Below, piece after piece: positions 21,593-33,106 of a DNA stretch of 64,000 bases. Position 1 is the first letter of the stretch. Every line of letters starts with the position of its first letter. The translations under genes and the position numbers were made by a program. Under the pieces are notes generated by a model. The model was not told where the DNA came from. It ran no database searches and worked only from the letters and a program-made list of their open reading frames with translations. This stretch comes from Pseudopyrenochaeta lycopersici (Eukaryota > Ascomycota > Dothideomycetes > Pleosporales > Pseudopyrenochaetaceae): the NCBI GenBank assembly GCA_003313425.1, contig NHZP01000007.1, positions 124,001 to 188,000 on the forward strand. The letters are read 5' to 3'.

Positions 21593-23488
21593 ATGTCTGA
21601 GAGACATGATCTTTCCGGCCATGAAAGGTATACGATTATTTCAAGGGCATTCTAGAATGTTCAATGCTAACCGGGACTCAGCGAGGATGCGGGCTCAGCT
21701 TCATCCCAACCTCGAACCATTACTACAGAAGTTTTTATTGTGGGCGCTGGTGTTACCGGGTTAATAATGTCAATTCTGCTGGCTGAGATGGGCGTCCAGG
21801 CACTCACAATTGCAAAGCATAGCGGAGTTTCACCAACACCTAGAGCCCATATAACGAACCAACGAACCATGGAAATTTTCAGAGATATGGGGATCGAGGA
21901 TCAAATCATTGCTGCTTCGACGCCTTTGAAAGATCTGGGTAATGGAGTCATGGCCACGAGTCTTACCGGAATGGAAATAGGTCGTTACAGTTGCTACGGT
22001 GCGGGACCTGATCAGCTCACAGATTTCACAAAGGCTAGTCCATCTGGAATGATGCATATACCTCAGCATATATTGGAGAAGGTTTTACTTGATCGTGCCA
22101 TTGAGAAGAAAGCCGACATTCGTTTCTATAACGAACTATTATCAATTGAACAGACCGCAGAAGGCATTGTATGCAAAGTGATGGATCGGAGCAGCGGGGC
22201 AAAATACCTTGTCCATGCTCGCTACGCTATTGCTGCTGATGGCGGACGCTCTTTGGTCGCTCAGCAGATGAATTTCAAATTTCAAGGCGAAGCAAAGCTC
22301 ATCAACATGCTCAGTACGTGGTTGGAAGTTGACTTGACAAAGTATACTGCATACCGCCCTGCTTCGATCTACTTGATACTTCAACCAGGGAACTCATATT
22401 GGGTCGGCTCAGGAACGTGTGTTCTCATAAAACCATTTAATGAGTGGATACTCAATCGTCAATATGACACTTCGGATGGGGAACTGGATACCTCACCTAA
22501 AGCTTTGATCGATCACGCACGCCGAGTCTTAGGGCTTCCAGATGATTTGCAAATCCTCGTGAAGGACGCGAGCAAATGGCAAGTCAATAATGTCGTGGCA
22601 ACTTCTTACCAAAATGGTCGCATTTTCTTGGCTGGAGACGCCGCCCATCGACACCCTCCAGCGAGTGGACTAGGGAGCAATACCTGCATCCAAGATTCCT
22701 ACAATTTGGCTTGGAAACTGGCCCTGGTTGTGCATGGGCATGCCGGTGAAGGATTGCTGAAGAGCTACAACCAAGAGCGTCAGCCCGTGGGAAAGAAAGT
22801 CGTCGACCATGCAATATTGACACTCAATAACATGACTAAAATCCCAGACATACTTGGCTTCAAGCGTGGGCAGTCATTCGATGAAGGCTTCACGTCATTA
22901 AAGCAACTCTTCACTGATAGTCCCGAGTCAGAGAAGCGTCGCTCTGAGTTTGAAGAGGTCATCCGCCTACAAAACAAACGTTCCAACGCTCTTGGGGTGC
23001 AGCTAGGACAAAGATACGAGGATTCAGCCTGTGTATTCACAGATGGAACGCCATTCCCAGAACTCCAACGTGATCCAATTCTATGCTATGAGCCAACAAC
23101 CCACCCAGGAGGCTACTTGCCACATGCTTTTGTGGAGTATGAGTTCCGTCAAATCTCGACCCTTGACATCATTCCACACGGCAAATTTGGTCTTTTGGTG
23201 GGCATTGGAGGCAGTTCTTGGATTGCTGCTGCTGCGCAAATTAGTCGGGAATTTGGCATTGACCTTAATGCCTACGCTGTCGGCTATCGCTGTACATATG
23301 ATGATGTTCTGGGTCAGTGGAGCGCCGCACGCGAGATCAAGGACACAGGAGTTCTTTTGGTAAGACCCGATCGGTATGTTGCTTGGCGGAGTATGGGTGG
23401 CTGTGTTGATGCTGTGATGGCATTGCGTTCAGTCTTTCTTCGAATGCTTGATCGCAAACCACCAAATGGCACACTCTTGCGCTCTTAA
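21593..23488 (+). CDS. FAD-dependent aromatic hydroxylase (PHBH/phenol monooxygenase type)
   Basis: It should hydroxylate an aromatic or related ring with NADPH and O2. A 35 nt first exon (21593-21627) joins the main exon 21682-23488, giving 613 residues. The splice supplies TTEVFIVGAGVTGL, with the dinucleotide-binding GxGxxG at about 35-40. The conserved DG motif is AIAADGGRS, and the GD motif is FLAGDAAHRHPPASGLGSN, binding FAD ribose and pyrophosphate. Length, and a C-terminal thioredoxin-like third domain (about 490-600, with LLVRPDRYVAWR), match the 2,4-dichlorophenol/phenol 2-monooxygenase branch rather than short salicylate hydroxylases. LVRPDRYVAWR near the end is the usual terminal signature of this branch. 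It is the first clear enzyme of the cluster and probably starts the pathway by ring hydroxylation. Confidence 0.92.
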
Positions 23489-23659
23489 ATTTTAAAATTC
23501 TAATTATATGCAAACTCATCTCCAGCCCAAATAATCCAATACTTGACGTGATACGCGAGATGAGGGGATCTCGCAGCAGCACCTGTTTTTGAGTGCTAAA
23601 ACAAGGTATTTCTGCACAGATAGAAAGCGCTTACCAATGATGAACTCAAAATACGGACA

Positions 23660-23703
23660 AGGTGGGTCTGAGGTGAGTCTGAGGCGAGCCTGAGGTGAGT
23701 CTC
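23660..23703. repeat. 11-bp tandem repeat, four copies
   Basis: Four head-to-tail units of AGGTGAGTCTG, with one to three differences each, lie between the convergent FAD hydroxylase and DUF3500 genes. It may be a small minisatellite at a shared terminator region. Confidence 0.85.
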
Positions 23704-23782
23704 GACTAGTCACTTTGATCATTTCTTGTACAATAGGTATATTTCGCGATGGTACTGGCTCTCATGTAAACAAGGGTAGCTA

Positions 23783-25075
23783 TCATACCTTGCTCTTATC
23801 TATTCGCTTTTGCCATTGTTTGAGGATTGCTTTCCCATAATCGTTTCCATTTGGCGTCCTGACCAAAGTATGAATGTGGAATGGCAATGGGACCTTGTTA
23901 TTCAGAAACACTCCGGTATGATGATCAAACTCAATCATGATCACCGGAGAATGAAGTTTGAAGTAGAAAGCATCTTGTTCGCCAAACTTCCCAATCCAAC
24001 AGAAATATGTGTTTTTCCAATGTGCAAAAACCTCTGCCATTCGAACTTTCAGTACCTTCTCTGGAAGATAGTTCAGAAATAATACAATCAATTGTCGAAT
24101 CATTTCCTGCTGTGATTCCGTGAGGTTCGAAATTTGTAACCCCTCGTACGGTATGATTCGATTGTCCTGAAAAGCACCACCAAGATGTCGTTGATCCGCA
24201 CGATGGAATCTTCCTTCAGGGTATTCTGGGCCACTCAATTCCTTAAAAATGCGTACTTTCTTGACTTGTGACTCATCCATCGTTCGCATCAGGTTAAGTG
24301 CCAATCGTTCCTGGTCAACGAAAAGCTGGGTTCCTTTGTAGGGTCCTGCGTCGATGATGTTGGGTTCTGCACCCATGAAGATAGGAGACACCACCATCTG
24401 GGTTCCAGTAACGAAGCAGTTCATACAAAAGTGATGACCGTATATCTGCCATCCCCATGGTGAGTCGATTGAGGGAGTTCCGTAAATAGTGAAATTATAA
24501 GATTTCTCATTGAGCACTCCCTCACCATCCACAACCTCACCCAGAAACTGATTCACTCTCATACAACCTCTTGCTTTCACATATCCTTCTGGAGATAGAC
24601 TTGCGCGCATGATATCGTAAATTGCGGCGACCAGATCTTGTGAAACTTCCTCGAGACGAAGACCAAGGCGGTAGATGTATATCTCTGGGTTCAACCAGCG
24701 TCTCCATTCAGGTGCGTCTATGGGTTGATTGAGATTTGCTCTTTCTGTCTTCGTTGTTAATGACAAAGCATGCAGAGCTGCCTTCATCATCGCTTCGGTT
24801 GGGGCTCCATGATTGCTGCTGTCGTGTGCTAAGGGATAGAGACCTTCGATGACATTGCCATCTGACGTGATGCCCTTGTAAGGTTCTTTGTAAAGTAGTT
24901 CCCAGGTCCTTTTCCAGCCTTGTATAAAGGGTTCAGCGCACCGAAGATCACACCATTGATAAGTATTGGAAGCAGAAAGCTCCTGACTTCTCTTGAGATC
25001 CTTCGGAGGGATGTATTTCCGAAAAGCTCCTTGGTCGCATCTTGATCCCTTCTCATCGCTAATACTTTCGGCCAT
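23783..25075 (-). CDS. DUF3500 family protein
   Basis: The single-exon 430-residue protein resembles the DUF3500 family, known in bacteria and fungi with no established reaction. The diagnostic centre is SPWGWQIYGHHFCMNCFV, followed by VVSPIFMGAEPN and a Gly-Pro-Tyr-Lys-Gly turn (about 205-250). Histidines are frequent: GHH in the centre, HFC, HRADQRH, and a terminal EFDHHTGVF plus HIHTLVRTPNGNDYG. These could form a metal site, but I cannot name ligands with certainty. No signal peptide or membrane segment is visible. Its position between the FAD hydroxylase and the NmrA-like gene, and the GTGGG motifs in its promoter, suggest a role in the same pathway. A hydrolase- or oxygenase-like activity is only a hypothesis. 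Confidence 0.85.
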   Translation of the reverse strand: MAESISDEKGSRCDQGAFRKYIPPKDLKRSQELSASNTYQWCDLRCAEPFIQGWKRTWELLYKEPYKGITSDGNVIEGLYPLAHDSSNHGAPTEAMMKAALHALSLTTKTERANLNQPIDAPEWRRWLNPEIYIYRLGLRLEEVSQDLVAAIYDIMRASLSPEGYVKARGCMRVNQFLGEVVDGEGVLNEKSYNFTIYGTPSIDSPWGWQIYGHHFCMNCFVTGTQMVVSPIFMGAEPNIIDAGPYKGTQLFVDQERLALNLMRTMDESQVKKVRIFKELSGPEYPEGRFHRADQRHLGGAFQDNRIIPYEGLQISNLTESQQEMIRQLIVLFLNYLPEKVLKVRMAEVFAHWKNTYFCWIGKFGEQDAFYFKLHSPVIMIEFDHHTGVFLNNKVPLPFHIHTLVRTPNGNDYGKAILKQWQKRIDKSKV

Positions 25076-25930
25076 GTTTGAATATTCTTAGTATTGCAGA
25101 AGGCCTCAAGCGTTCTAATATAAGAAGTTTTCGAGTTGAAACTTGGGTATATAAAGACCAATGCGCGACAGCTTAGAGAATCTGGAATGGGGCTACATGG
25201 AGTTAGAATCCCACGGGTGTGGGAGTGGGGAAAGTACTTCAGGGCTTGGCATGACCGCCAACAGTATTAGTGATGGTGGGGCTTAGTGGGTAAGCTTCCC
25301 ACATCACGAAGTCTCTACACGGACTAGAACTAATTCAATGCTGCCCCAACAGCACAAATCAATATCGAGTTGCTAAAGCCTGATCATGGCCCGCGTAACT
25401 GGTCATCGGTTTGAATTACCATGTAGCTAGCTCCTGTACCCTACTCCCTGAATGAGTGTCATACAATGGATTCCACCGCCACACACAAATCAGCACTATA
25501 ACTGCAGATTTGAATATCCAGATCGTAACGCCCAGCTATTTAGAAAGGGTAGAAGTTTCCCTTTAAGAGGAGAACAACGGAGGGAGAGATGGAATACCCC
25601 GCTCTGCGTGCACCATGCGCAAGGTGCTCGGTCACGATATTCACTTGCTAGATCAGATAATCTTTGGGAGAAAATTCATAAAGTGACCAGATCCCAGTTT
25701 TAAAGCTGTGCTTGCTATCTGCTACATGTCCTTGGGAACTATCATCCATGGACAATTCAAAACGGATAGCCTGTCTGGTTATGTGTTAAAGTCAACAAAC
25801 TCATAAATTTCGTCATCATATCCATCAAGGATCATTGCAAGCAAAGACCCTTTTAAGTTTTCATTTATATTTGAAGAATGACGAATGGTGTGCTCTTATT
25901 CCCGAAACCTTGCCATCAGTGTAAGATGGG
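25076..25930. promoter_or_regulatory. upstream region of the DUF3500 gene with GTGGG motifs
   Basis: It carries GTGGGA at 25219-25224, GTGGGG at 25225-25230 and 25276-25281, GTGGG at 25286-25290, and CCCAC at 25210-25214 and 25298-25302: six cores within about 95 bp. A TATA-like stretch on the minus strand lies around 25148-25155. The distal part (25330-25930) holds no recognised gene. Confidence 0.55.
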
Positions 25931-27137
25931 CTAATTGACCGCTTGCAGTCCTAAATGTGGTAGCAGTCTCTCGCGGATATAGTCCTCTGCTGTGTGGAGT
26001 TTGACACCAAGTTCGGCAACCTCTTGGGTGGGGACCTGAACCCCTGGATACATTCCCACTGCATTATAAAGTTGAAGCATTATATCACGATCTTTGATAC
26101 CTGTTGTCGGCTTTGTAGAAAACTCAACCTTTTTACCCGAGACTATAAAAAAAATCATTAGCTGGGCCTACATTAGCGGTCGGGAGGCGGTGTGAACACT
26201 TACCTCTGGCGAGAACCTCATTGATATCTCCTTGTGTTTCACGAGCCCCACTTGCAAGAAAATACTTTCCATCAAGGGATGCTTTCTTGCTCTCCCATTG
26301 ATCAAATATCGCTTTGCAGATTGCAGCGAGGTCCTTCTCAACATATAAGGTAGTGACTGATGTCTATTAGCGGAGAATATCACAGCCGTTCCATTACCTA
26401 CTCTCTGCCTCCGCGCTTATAATGGGTCGTTTCATTATAATTGTATCTGTTGCTTTGTCGTACGAAGCATACTTGCGCAGGATCATGTTCTCATAAAAAT
26501 TGCCAGTTCGAACAAATGCACCTGGCACACCAGCCTCGCGTAACATGGCATCTACAGAGAATTTGCCTGCACGCCAGGTTACACTCCACTTCAATGCTGG
26601 ATTTTCAACTCAGCAGGATCTATGTACTTACCTTCATAAAGTCGAGTTAAAAACCGACCACCAGAAATCTCGTGTGAACTTGGTAGAGTGCTCCATAAAA
26701 AGCACTGAACTCCAGCTTCAGATGCTGCCTTTACAATATTCTGTCCCTGTTTCTCTTCGCTCATGGGATCATCTAGGACAGTCTGTAGTAGATGTAAGTT
26801 AGCGGCACATTAGTTTTAGGTTAAGGTTTACTTTACTGTGTCGTAGAAGTCCGTCACCGCAAATACTCCCCACGCGTCTTTGAACGCGGCAGGCAATGTC
26901 GAAGGGACCGTCAAGTCGGCTTCAACCAACTCCGCACCCAATATTTCGAGGGCTTTTGCCTTTTCTCCATTCAAATTACGTGTCAAACATCGGGTCGTGT
27001 ATTGGTCTGGATGCTTGAGAAGCTCTCTTGCAACAGATCCGCCTGTGTTTGTTAGGAAATTAAGAGACGGCGTGAAAAATAACATGTTTACCTTGGGTTC
27101 CAGTGGCACCAAGAACGAGTACAATCTTCTTGGACAT
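25931..27137 (-). CDS. NmrA-like NAD(P)-binding protein
   Basis: Six exons were deduced: 27137-27092, 27042-26837, 26782-26632, 26566-26402, 26356-26204 and 26142-25931. Phases add exactly to 310 residues, the normal size for the NmrA/HSCARG family of atypical short-chain dehydrogenases. The Rossmann start is KIVLVLGATGTQGGSVA, completed by the first splice. WGVFAVTDFYDT, QNIVKAASEAGV, the GKFSVDAMLREAGVPGAFVRTG segment and TTLYVEKDLAAI are all family hallmarks. The last also requires the exact fifth-exon acceptor used here. The catalytic Tyr of classical SDRs is not evident. Such proteins act either as redox sensors, as NmrA does for AreA, or as enone/isoflavone-type reductases. In this cluster a reductase role seems more likely, but that is inference. 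It is divergent from the nitroreductase-like gene. Confidence 0.88.
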
Positions 27138-27575
27138 TCTAAGAAGTTAGTGGTCAAAGCTGGAGTGCAATTAAGGTATGATGCTTTTGTTGAGCAACTG
27201 CTCTTTCTCGGACGCGATCGATTTGGTGCGGGTAAGCACGTCTCAGTTTGTAGTTGTATTACTGATGATTTTGCATATGCTAACACTTGTGATACTTGTA
27301 TTAATTCAAAAGTCGAACCGCTTCTGGGGTTGTAACAATGGGTGGTGGCTATCCACATGGGGCCGCGGCTGGGCCCATGTAAAGTGATTGTTGTGTCCCA
27401 CCCTCACGAATCCAGGTACCACCTTTACCATGCAGCAAATCACAATCCTCCCCACATTTGGTCAATTGATTATCTGGTTTCGCAATAACGCATTTGAGAA
27501 ATGATCTTGATCGTAGTCAATACAAAAAAATTGAAAATTCAAGCAAATTTTACTCAGAGTCTTGTCACACGCAAC
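27138..27575. promoter_or_regulatory. divergent promoter, NmrA-like / nitroreductase-like genes
   Basis: It contains CCCAC at 27397-27401 and CCCCAC at 27450-27455, plus a GC-rich palindrome-like patch near 27361-27375. It separates the NmrA-like and nitroreductase-like starts. Confidence 0.5.
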
Positions 27576-28268
27576 ATGGCTGATTCTTTCCTCGAACTGA
27601 TTAAAACTCGTCGGACTTGTTACACCCTCAAATCAGAGTCTCCAATCTCGGATGAACGAATCCTTCAGATTGCCAGCGATGTCATCAAGCACAGTCCCAG
27701 CTCTTTCAATTGCCAATCAACTCGGTTTGTTGTTTTGTTAAGAGAGCATCATGTTCGCTTTTGGGATATAGCCAAAGAATGCTTCAAAGCCACATTGTCG
27801 TCCACAGAATACGAGAGTTATGAAAAGAAGTTACTAGGACGTCAAGCCGGTTTTGGAACTGTAAGTAAACTAACATACTTTCCTCCAGTGGTGTGACTGA
27901 CATGCTTCGGGCTTGTTTAGATACTTCTTTTTGAAGACCAAGCAATCATTCACGAGTTTCAAGTCAAGTTTCCACGCTTTAAAGCGCATTTGCTCGATTT
28001 TTCAGAAGCCAATAATGCTATTCAGGCGTTCAATCTATGGACAGCTCTACATCTTGAGGGATTAGGGTGTAACTTGCAGCATGTTAACCCAACTGTCGAT
28101 CAGAGAGTTGGTGCAGAATGGAGTGTTCCCACAGCCTGGACATTGAAAGCTCAGTTGGTCTTCGGTTTACCGACTGGAGATCCGCCTCATGATAAATCGT
28201 TCAGGTCTACTGAAGAGCGCATTGTCGTACATGGAAAGAATTTTGACGAGAAAGCTCAAAATAATTGA
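27576..28268 (+). CDS. nitroreductase-family protein (Frm2/Hbn1-like)
   Basis: Exons 27576-27860 and 27921-28268 give 210 residues. The start at MADSFLEL follows an in-frame but poorly conserved upstream extension and matches the family's usual N-terminus. FMN-binding nitroreductase features are KTRRTCYTL near residue 10 (phosphate-binding Arg), SPSSFNCQSTRFVVL, the helix with SEANNAIQAFNLWTALHLEGLGCNLQ, and LKAQLVFGLPTG near the end. This arrangement matches the yeast Frm2/Hbn1 subgroup, which are FMN oxidoreductases linked to fatty-acid signalling and nitro-compound stress. Its place inside the cluster suggests reduction of an activated double bond or nitro group. The substrate is unknown. 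Confidence 0.88.
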
Positions 28269-28744
28269 TAGTTAGATGGAAATGATATCAAGACTGTTTA
28301 CTATATACAGTATGTTTAACGATGAGAAATGACAATGATAGATGATTTTGAAGAGCAAAGATTAAATTTCATCATGGGAGATGTTTATCACACATTTAGG
28401 GCAGCCACCGACGGTCTAAGTATCAATTAAGAAGTAATGCCATAATATTATCTTTTGAGGAATTTTAGACGCTACCAACGGCTTCCTAGTTGAATCTCTA
28501 TTATATAACCAATAATTTCAGCACGCGAAGGTGAATACTCTCTGGCGTGCTGCCGATAAATTGATATTCCATTGAGCTAGAGGTACCCAATATTCCAAAC
28601 CAATTCTAAACGCTTTCTTATCCTAACCAGGTGTTTTGAACGCGACCCACCCAGCCGACAGGTCCCCTGTTGCGACATATATGCAACACTAGAGTTCCAT
28701 GAATCTTGGAGCTGGTCTATTGGACACGAAATTTCTATTAGGGT
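28269..28744. other. intergenic region between convergent genes
   Basis: It holds the 3' ends of the nitroreductase-like and P450 genes. It is AT-leaning, with no recognised gene. Confidence 0.5.
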
Positions 28745-30651
28745 TCAGATTGGAACAGCTGGCCTTCTCAATTCTTTCACGGCCTCAAGCGCTTCTTCTT
28801 CAATTATTTTCCACCTCTCCGGTGAACGGCACGTCATTTCGAATGGGAATTGACGGGGCTCTGTGTTCAACCCTTGCACATCTGGACAGTTATCTTTGTT
28901 AGTCTGTACAATTTTAAAATACTATACAGTATACAGCTTCAGGACAATGAATTTATCAACGTACAATCGTATGAAGGTGGTGTGATTAGCTCGCCCGTTT
29001 GGGGATCTTTCGACTTCGTTATGTTGCATGCCCAACTCAGACGAGCCACAATAATATTGAGACTTCTTTCAGCAATGTTTGACCCAGGACATAGCCGACG
29101 GCCGAAACCAAACACGGAGTAGTTTTGACAATTTGGGAATTGGCTAAGAGGCTCTCGAAACGTTGGATATTTCGGGTTGAGCCATCGGTCGGGATTAAAT
29201 GAGTCAGGATCAGGATACAGCTCTGGATCTCGTTGGATAGACCTAATTGGAATGTAAGCAGAAGAATGTGGTAGGCAATGTTAGCCATAAGTTTGATCAG
29301 ATTATAGTACCATAAGTTTGGATGAATCAAGCTACCTTTCGGAATAAAGTAGCCTTCGTACACATCATCTGCCGTTGTCTTGTGGGCGATGCCTCCAGCT
29401 GTAACAGGCCTCAATCTAGCAGTCTCTTTGACAATGGCACGGATCATTGGCAAGTCTGTCATGTCGTCGAATGTAGGCAGTCGCCCAGGACCTACTACGC
29501 GGTCCAATTCCTCCTGAGCCTTTACAAGCCATTGAGGATAAAGTACCATCATCAGCACCCAGCTCATGGCCAGAGACGCAGTGGTTGATGCAGCAGCTGA
29601 GAACAAGCCGCCGAGGACATAGACAGCTTGAAGATCCGACATCCCATACTCTTCCTTACTTTCTAGCCATTTACGAGCGAAACTTGGGCCAGCTGTACCC
29701 GCTTCAATATCTTTCTTTACTTTGTCCACGAGACTGCTAAACAATGCAACCTCACGCTTTCGGTGAACTGCAGCCTCTTGTTTGAAAGGAGCAAGCCATT
29801 TTGGAACCCACAGCAGGATGGGGAGAACATCCACCAAGTACTGCCCAGGTGCTGCAACGCGTTCCTAACAGCTACGATCAATCTCCTAACATACTATCAT
29901 AAACCAAACTGCTCAACTTACCGCATTAACTTGATTTTCATATACCAAACGCACTGTTTCTTCTTCGCCAGTCTCGATTCTTGCATCGTAGGTCAAGCGA
30001 AGGATAAGTCCCGAAGCATAACGTTGGAAAAGAGTATGATATTTTTTGGGTTCTAGAATGAGGTCACGAACAAGTCGTGCGGACTCCTGAAGCTGCAGTG
30101 GCTGATAAGAAGTTGCAGCCTTTGGCATAGTGACTTGATGTTGGAATTTGCGGACGCTGCGCCATTCATCTTGTGATTGTTAAAAAAGCAACTTTTAAAT
30201 GCTGAGTATCATTGGAACTTACCACAGTATGGCAGGAATAATGCCTTTTTGTTGTCACTGAGTAACTGAGAGGCCATCGGCAACTGCTCTCGAGAACTGT
30301 AAATTGTCCCACGCTCACGGAGAAGGTCGTTCGCTATTTTCTCTGTTGATACTACAATATTGACGTTGCCATACGATTTGTACTGGTAAATTGGGCCATA
30401 TTTTTCTCCCCACTCGGAAAACTTGAACCAAAAGTAACCTTTGCCCAGTGTACTGCCCACAAAAGGCTTGCCTAAACTCTCTGTCAGGAAGGCATGAAGA
30501 ACTCAAATAGAAGCAGGAACACACCTCTTGGGCCAGGTAAGTTCTTAGCACCTCGCGGTATTTTGGGTTTAAGGCTTAAAAGAGCTCTGACAAGGATCGC
30601 AAGCAAAGAGAAAGCGGCAAAAATTTGGTATAGCTGCATGTTTGCTGACAT
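28745..30651 (-). CDS. cytochrome P450 monooxygenase
   Basis: Six exons, 30651-30525, 30471-30223, 30169-29922, 29864-29311, 29242-28965 and 28893-28745, close in phase to 534 residues. The N-terminus has one ER membrane anchor (about 7-25) and the hinge LPGPRG. The K-helix ExxR is ETAR, and the heme loop is FGFGRRLCPG with the proximal cysteine. The last intron restores the expected YDYN...FPFEMTCRSPERW tail, which would be lost if the frame were read through to the nearer stop. The family resembles the O-methylsterigmatocystin-oxidoreductase-like fungal P450s. In the I-helix the usual AGxDTT is AAASTT, so the acidic residue of the oxygen-activating pair is replaced by Ser; this is unusual and could alter the chemistry. 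It is divergent from the transporter gene. Confidence 0.93.
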
Positions 30652-31319
30652 GGAGAAGTTGCTTCTCCCTCGTAGCTGGGTAGTATCGCGAAGAATCGCT
30701 AGTGACAAGAATATTGCGTTTGAATATTTCCTACCGCGACTGATTGTATGGAAACTTATGTTCGAATAATCCTTCTATTTAGAATGGAACTCTAGGTACA
30801 CTGCGCGTCATGTTATTCTAATTTAGGAGTGTGTGTATAACGATGGTGGGGTCCCAGTCGGCTCTCATAACTGAGAACCCCCATATCCCCGCTTCGTCTG
30901 TTATTCTCTGATACCATGGCCTGTATCAGTCCCACTTGGCTTGGACGTTCACACATGCGCCATAAGCGATGTGGGATGTGGTGGGACGATGCCAGGGGGG
31001 AGGGGGACGCCCAGCCTCGGCAAAGCACTTGGCATGAAATGTATTTGGCTTTCAATTTGAAGCTAGCCTGCCAGATCCGGAGGTTGCGGGGACCCCACGG
31101 GGAGACATCCTTGTCCTCGCTTATACCGCCCAAGCCCCCTTCATATCCAATGTTATCTGTTTTAGGAGCAGTTCCGTGAAGCAGTTCCGTCGTGCTAAAG
31201 GTGTATAAGATCCCCGCAAAGTTCCTGGCCAGGTGCTTTCAAACAACTCATTTCGATTTGCGACACTTAACTGAGCCTTCATACAGTTCTTGCACTTCTC
31301 TTGTTTGCTTCCAAACGAG
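30652..31319. promoter_or_regulatory. divergent promoter, P450 / MFS transporter
   Basis: GTGGGG lies at 30846-30851, GTGGGA at 30971-30976 and 30981-30986, and CCCCAC at 31093-31098. A C/T-rich tract precedes the transporter start (31280-31315). The paired GTGGGA sites are spaced one helical turn apart. Confidence 0.55.
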
Positions 31320-33106
31320 ATGAGTACCTTAGCTGAGAGTAACTCAATGGAGAAAGGTCACGTTGAACAGACTGATCTCGAGCCTACCGTCACGGTTGCC
31401 CCACTTCCAGATGCTCTCAAAGTTAATGGTGGCCTTGTTCTTGGAGCAGAAGGTTTGATGAACAGTGATAATATCCGACTCGCAAAGGATGGTCATGTGA
31501 GTGCAACTTTCCCGGTATCGACATTCTTCGGTAATATCCAGAACTGACTTGTCATACGTTAGACTGTGTTGATTCCACAACCTACCCAACATGAAGGTGA
31601 TTGCCTGAATTGGTCTTCGACCAAGAAGCATCTGGTTCTTTTCACCATCGCTTGGGGAGCACTCACTGCGGATTTTGTTGGCGCCATGGGTTCTGCCCCA
31701 ATCGTTCAGCAGTCGATTGTCTGGAACATGACTATCAACGACGTGAATCGTCCTACCGGCTTTGTTGTACTTATCCTGTAAGTACCCTAAACGTTGACTG
31801 GTTTTACCCAAAGCTTTGTCTAGTTATGAAATCTAATCGCTCTCTAGCGGATTATTTGGCCTTGTTTGGGTACCAATGGTATCTTACTGGGGCCGCGCTC
31901 CAGTCCTTTTCTGGACCTCCATTCTCGGATTCGCCTTCACCCTTGGAACCCCTCTTTGCAAGGACTACTCTACCTTTTTTGTCATTCGTGGCTTCACTGC
32001 GGCTTTTCTGACAGCTGCCCAAACCATCTCTCTCGCATTTCTAAAGGATATGTTCTTCTTTCACGAGCGAGCGCGCAAAATCGGTCTCTGGGCTTGCATT
32101 TATATCTGCTCCCCATACATCGGTCCGATGCTGGGAAACTTTGTTGTGGGCATGACACATAAATGGCAAGATCCTTATTGGATGTGCGTTGGTGTGGCTG
32201 GCCTTCAGATTATTCTGAACTTCCTCTTCATTGATGAAACATGGTTCAATCGAAATATACCCACAGCCAGCCAACCAGATCGACCGCAAACATTCTGGGG
32301 CCGAATGTCGCGACTTACGGGAATTTGGCAGCTTCAGAATCACAGCTACTTCTCAACCATTTTGGACACATACAAATCATTAGTTTACATCGTACTGCAA
32401 CCTCATTTTGCTCTTATAGCCTTGTCATAGTAAGTGTCACCACGGCCAAGACTTTATTTCTCTTGCTAAGAATCTGCACAGCTTCCTCGTTTTCTGTTGG
32501 ATTATCGGAATCAATATCACAACAGCTGTTATATTCGCCACTCCAGTCAAATACGGAGGCTATGGCTACACAAACGTACAAGTGGGCTATTTGCACTTCT
32601 CCCCCATTGTTGGCGTCATCATTGCCGAGATTTTTGGCCACTACTTCAACGATTTCCTCGCACGAAGATATATCTCCAAACACGGAGGTATATTTGAACC
32701 GGAAGTCCGACTATGGCCAGTGTATATCGGTGCCTTGTTCAACATTCCTGGAGTAGTCCTGGTCGGGCAAACAGTAGCGCATCATTGGAGTGTCGCGGGC
32801 GCCGCATTCGGTTGGGGACTGTTCGGCTTTGGTATCATGCTGGGTTCTGTTGTTGTCACAGCCTACTGTCTTGATTCTTTCCCCACGGCCCCGGCCGAAG
32901 TTGCCGCTTGGATAAATCTTGCCAGAACGCTTGGTGGATTCGCAGTTGGGTACTTTCAAGAGCCCTGGGGCCACAAGGTCGGATATGATGTCAGTTTTGG
33001 AATCCAGGCTGCTATCTGTGCCATCTCCGTCATTCCGGTCGTGGTTGTTCATATGTATGGCCACCGCATGCGCCTGAACACCGCAGCTAAGTCCAAGGTC
33101 TTTTAA
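31320..33106 (+). CDS. MFS transporter (DHA1-like)
   Basis: Four exons (31320-31496, 31563-31777, 31848-32429, 32482-33106) give 532 residues with consistent phases. A polar 85-residue N-terminal tail precedes the first helix (HLVLFTIAWGALTADFVGAMG). The motif-A loop is represented by YWGRAPVLF between helices 2 and 3. About twelve hydrophobic segments can be counted, with a long central loop containing FWGRMSRLTGIWQ and a C-terminal half starting LVFCWIIGINITTAVIFATP. The last helices carry the GGFAVGYFQEPWG segment typical of the fungal DHA1 efflux/uptake group. It is probably in the plasma membrane. Whether it imports the substrate or exports a toxic intermediate cannot be told from the sequence. 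The shared promoter with the P450 suggests coordinated expression. Confidence 0.92.
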
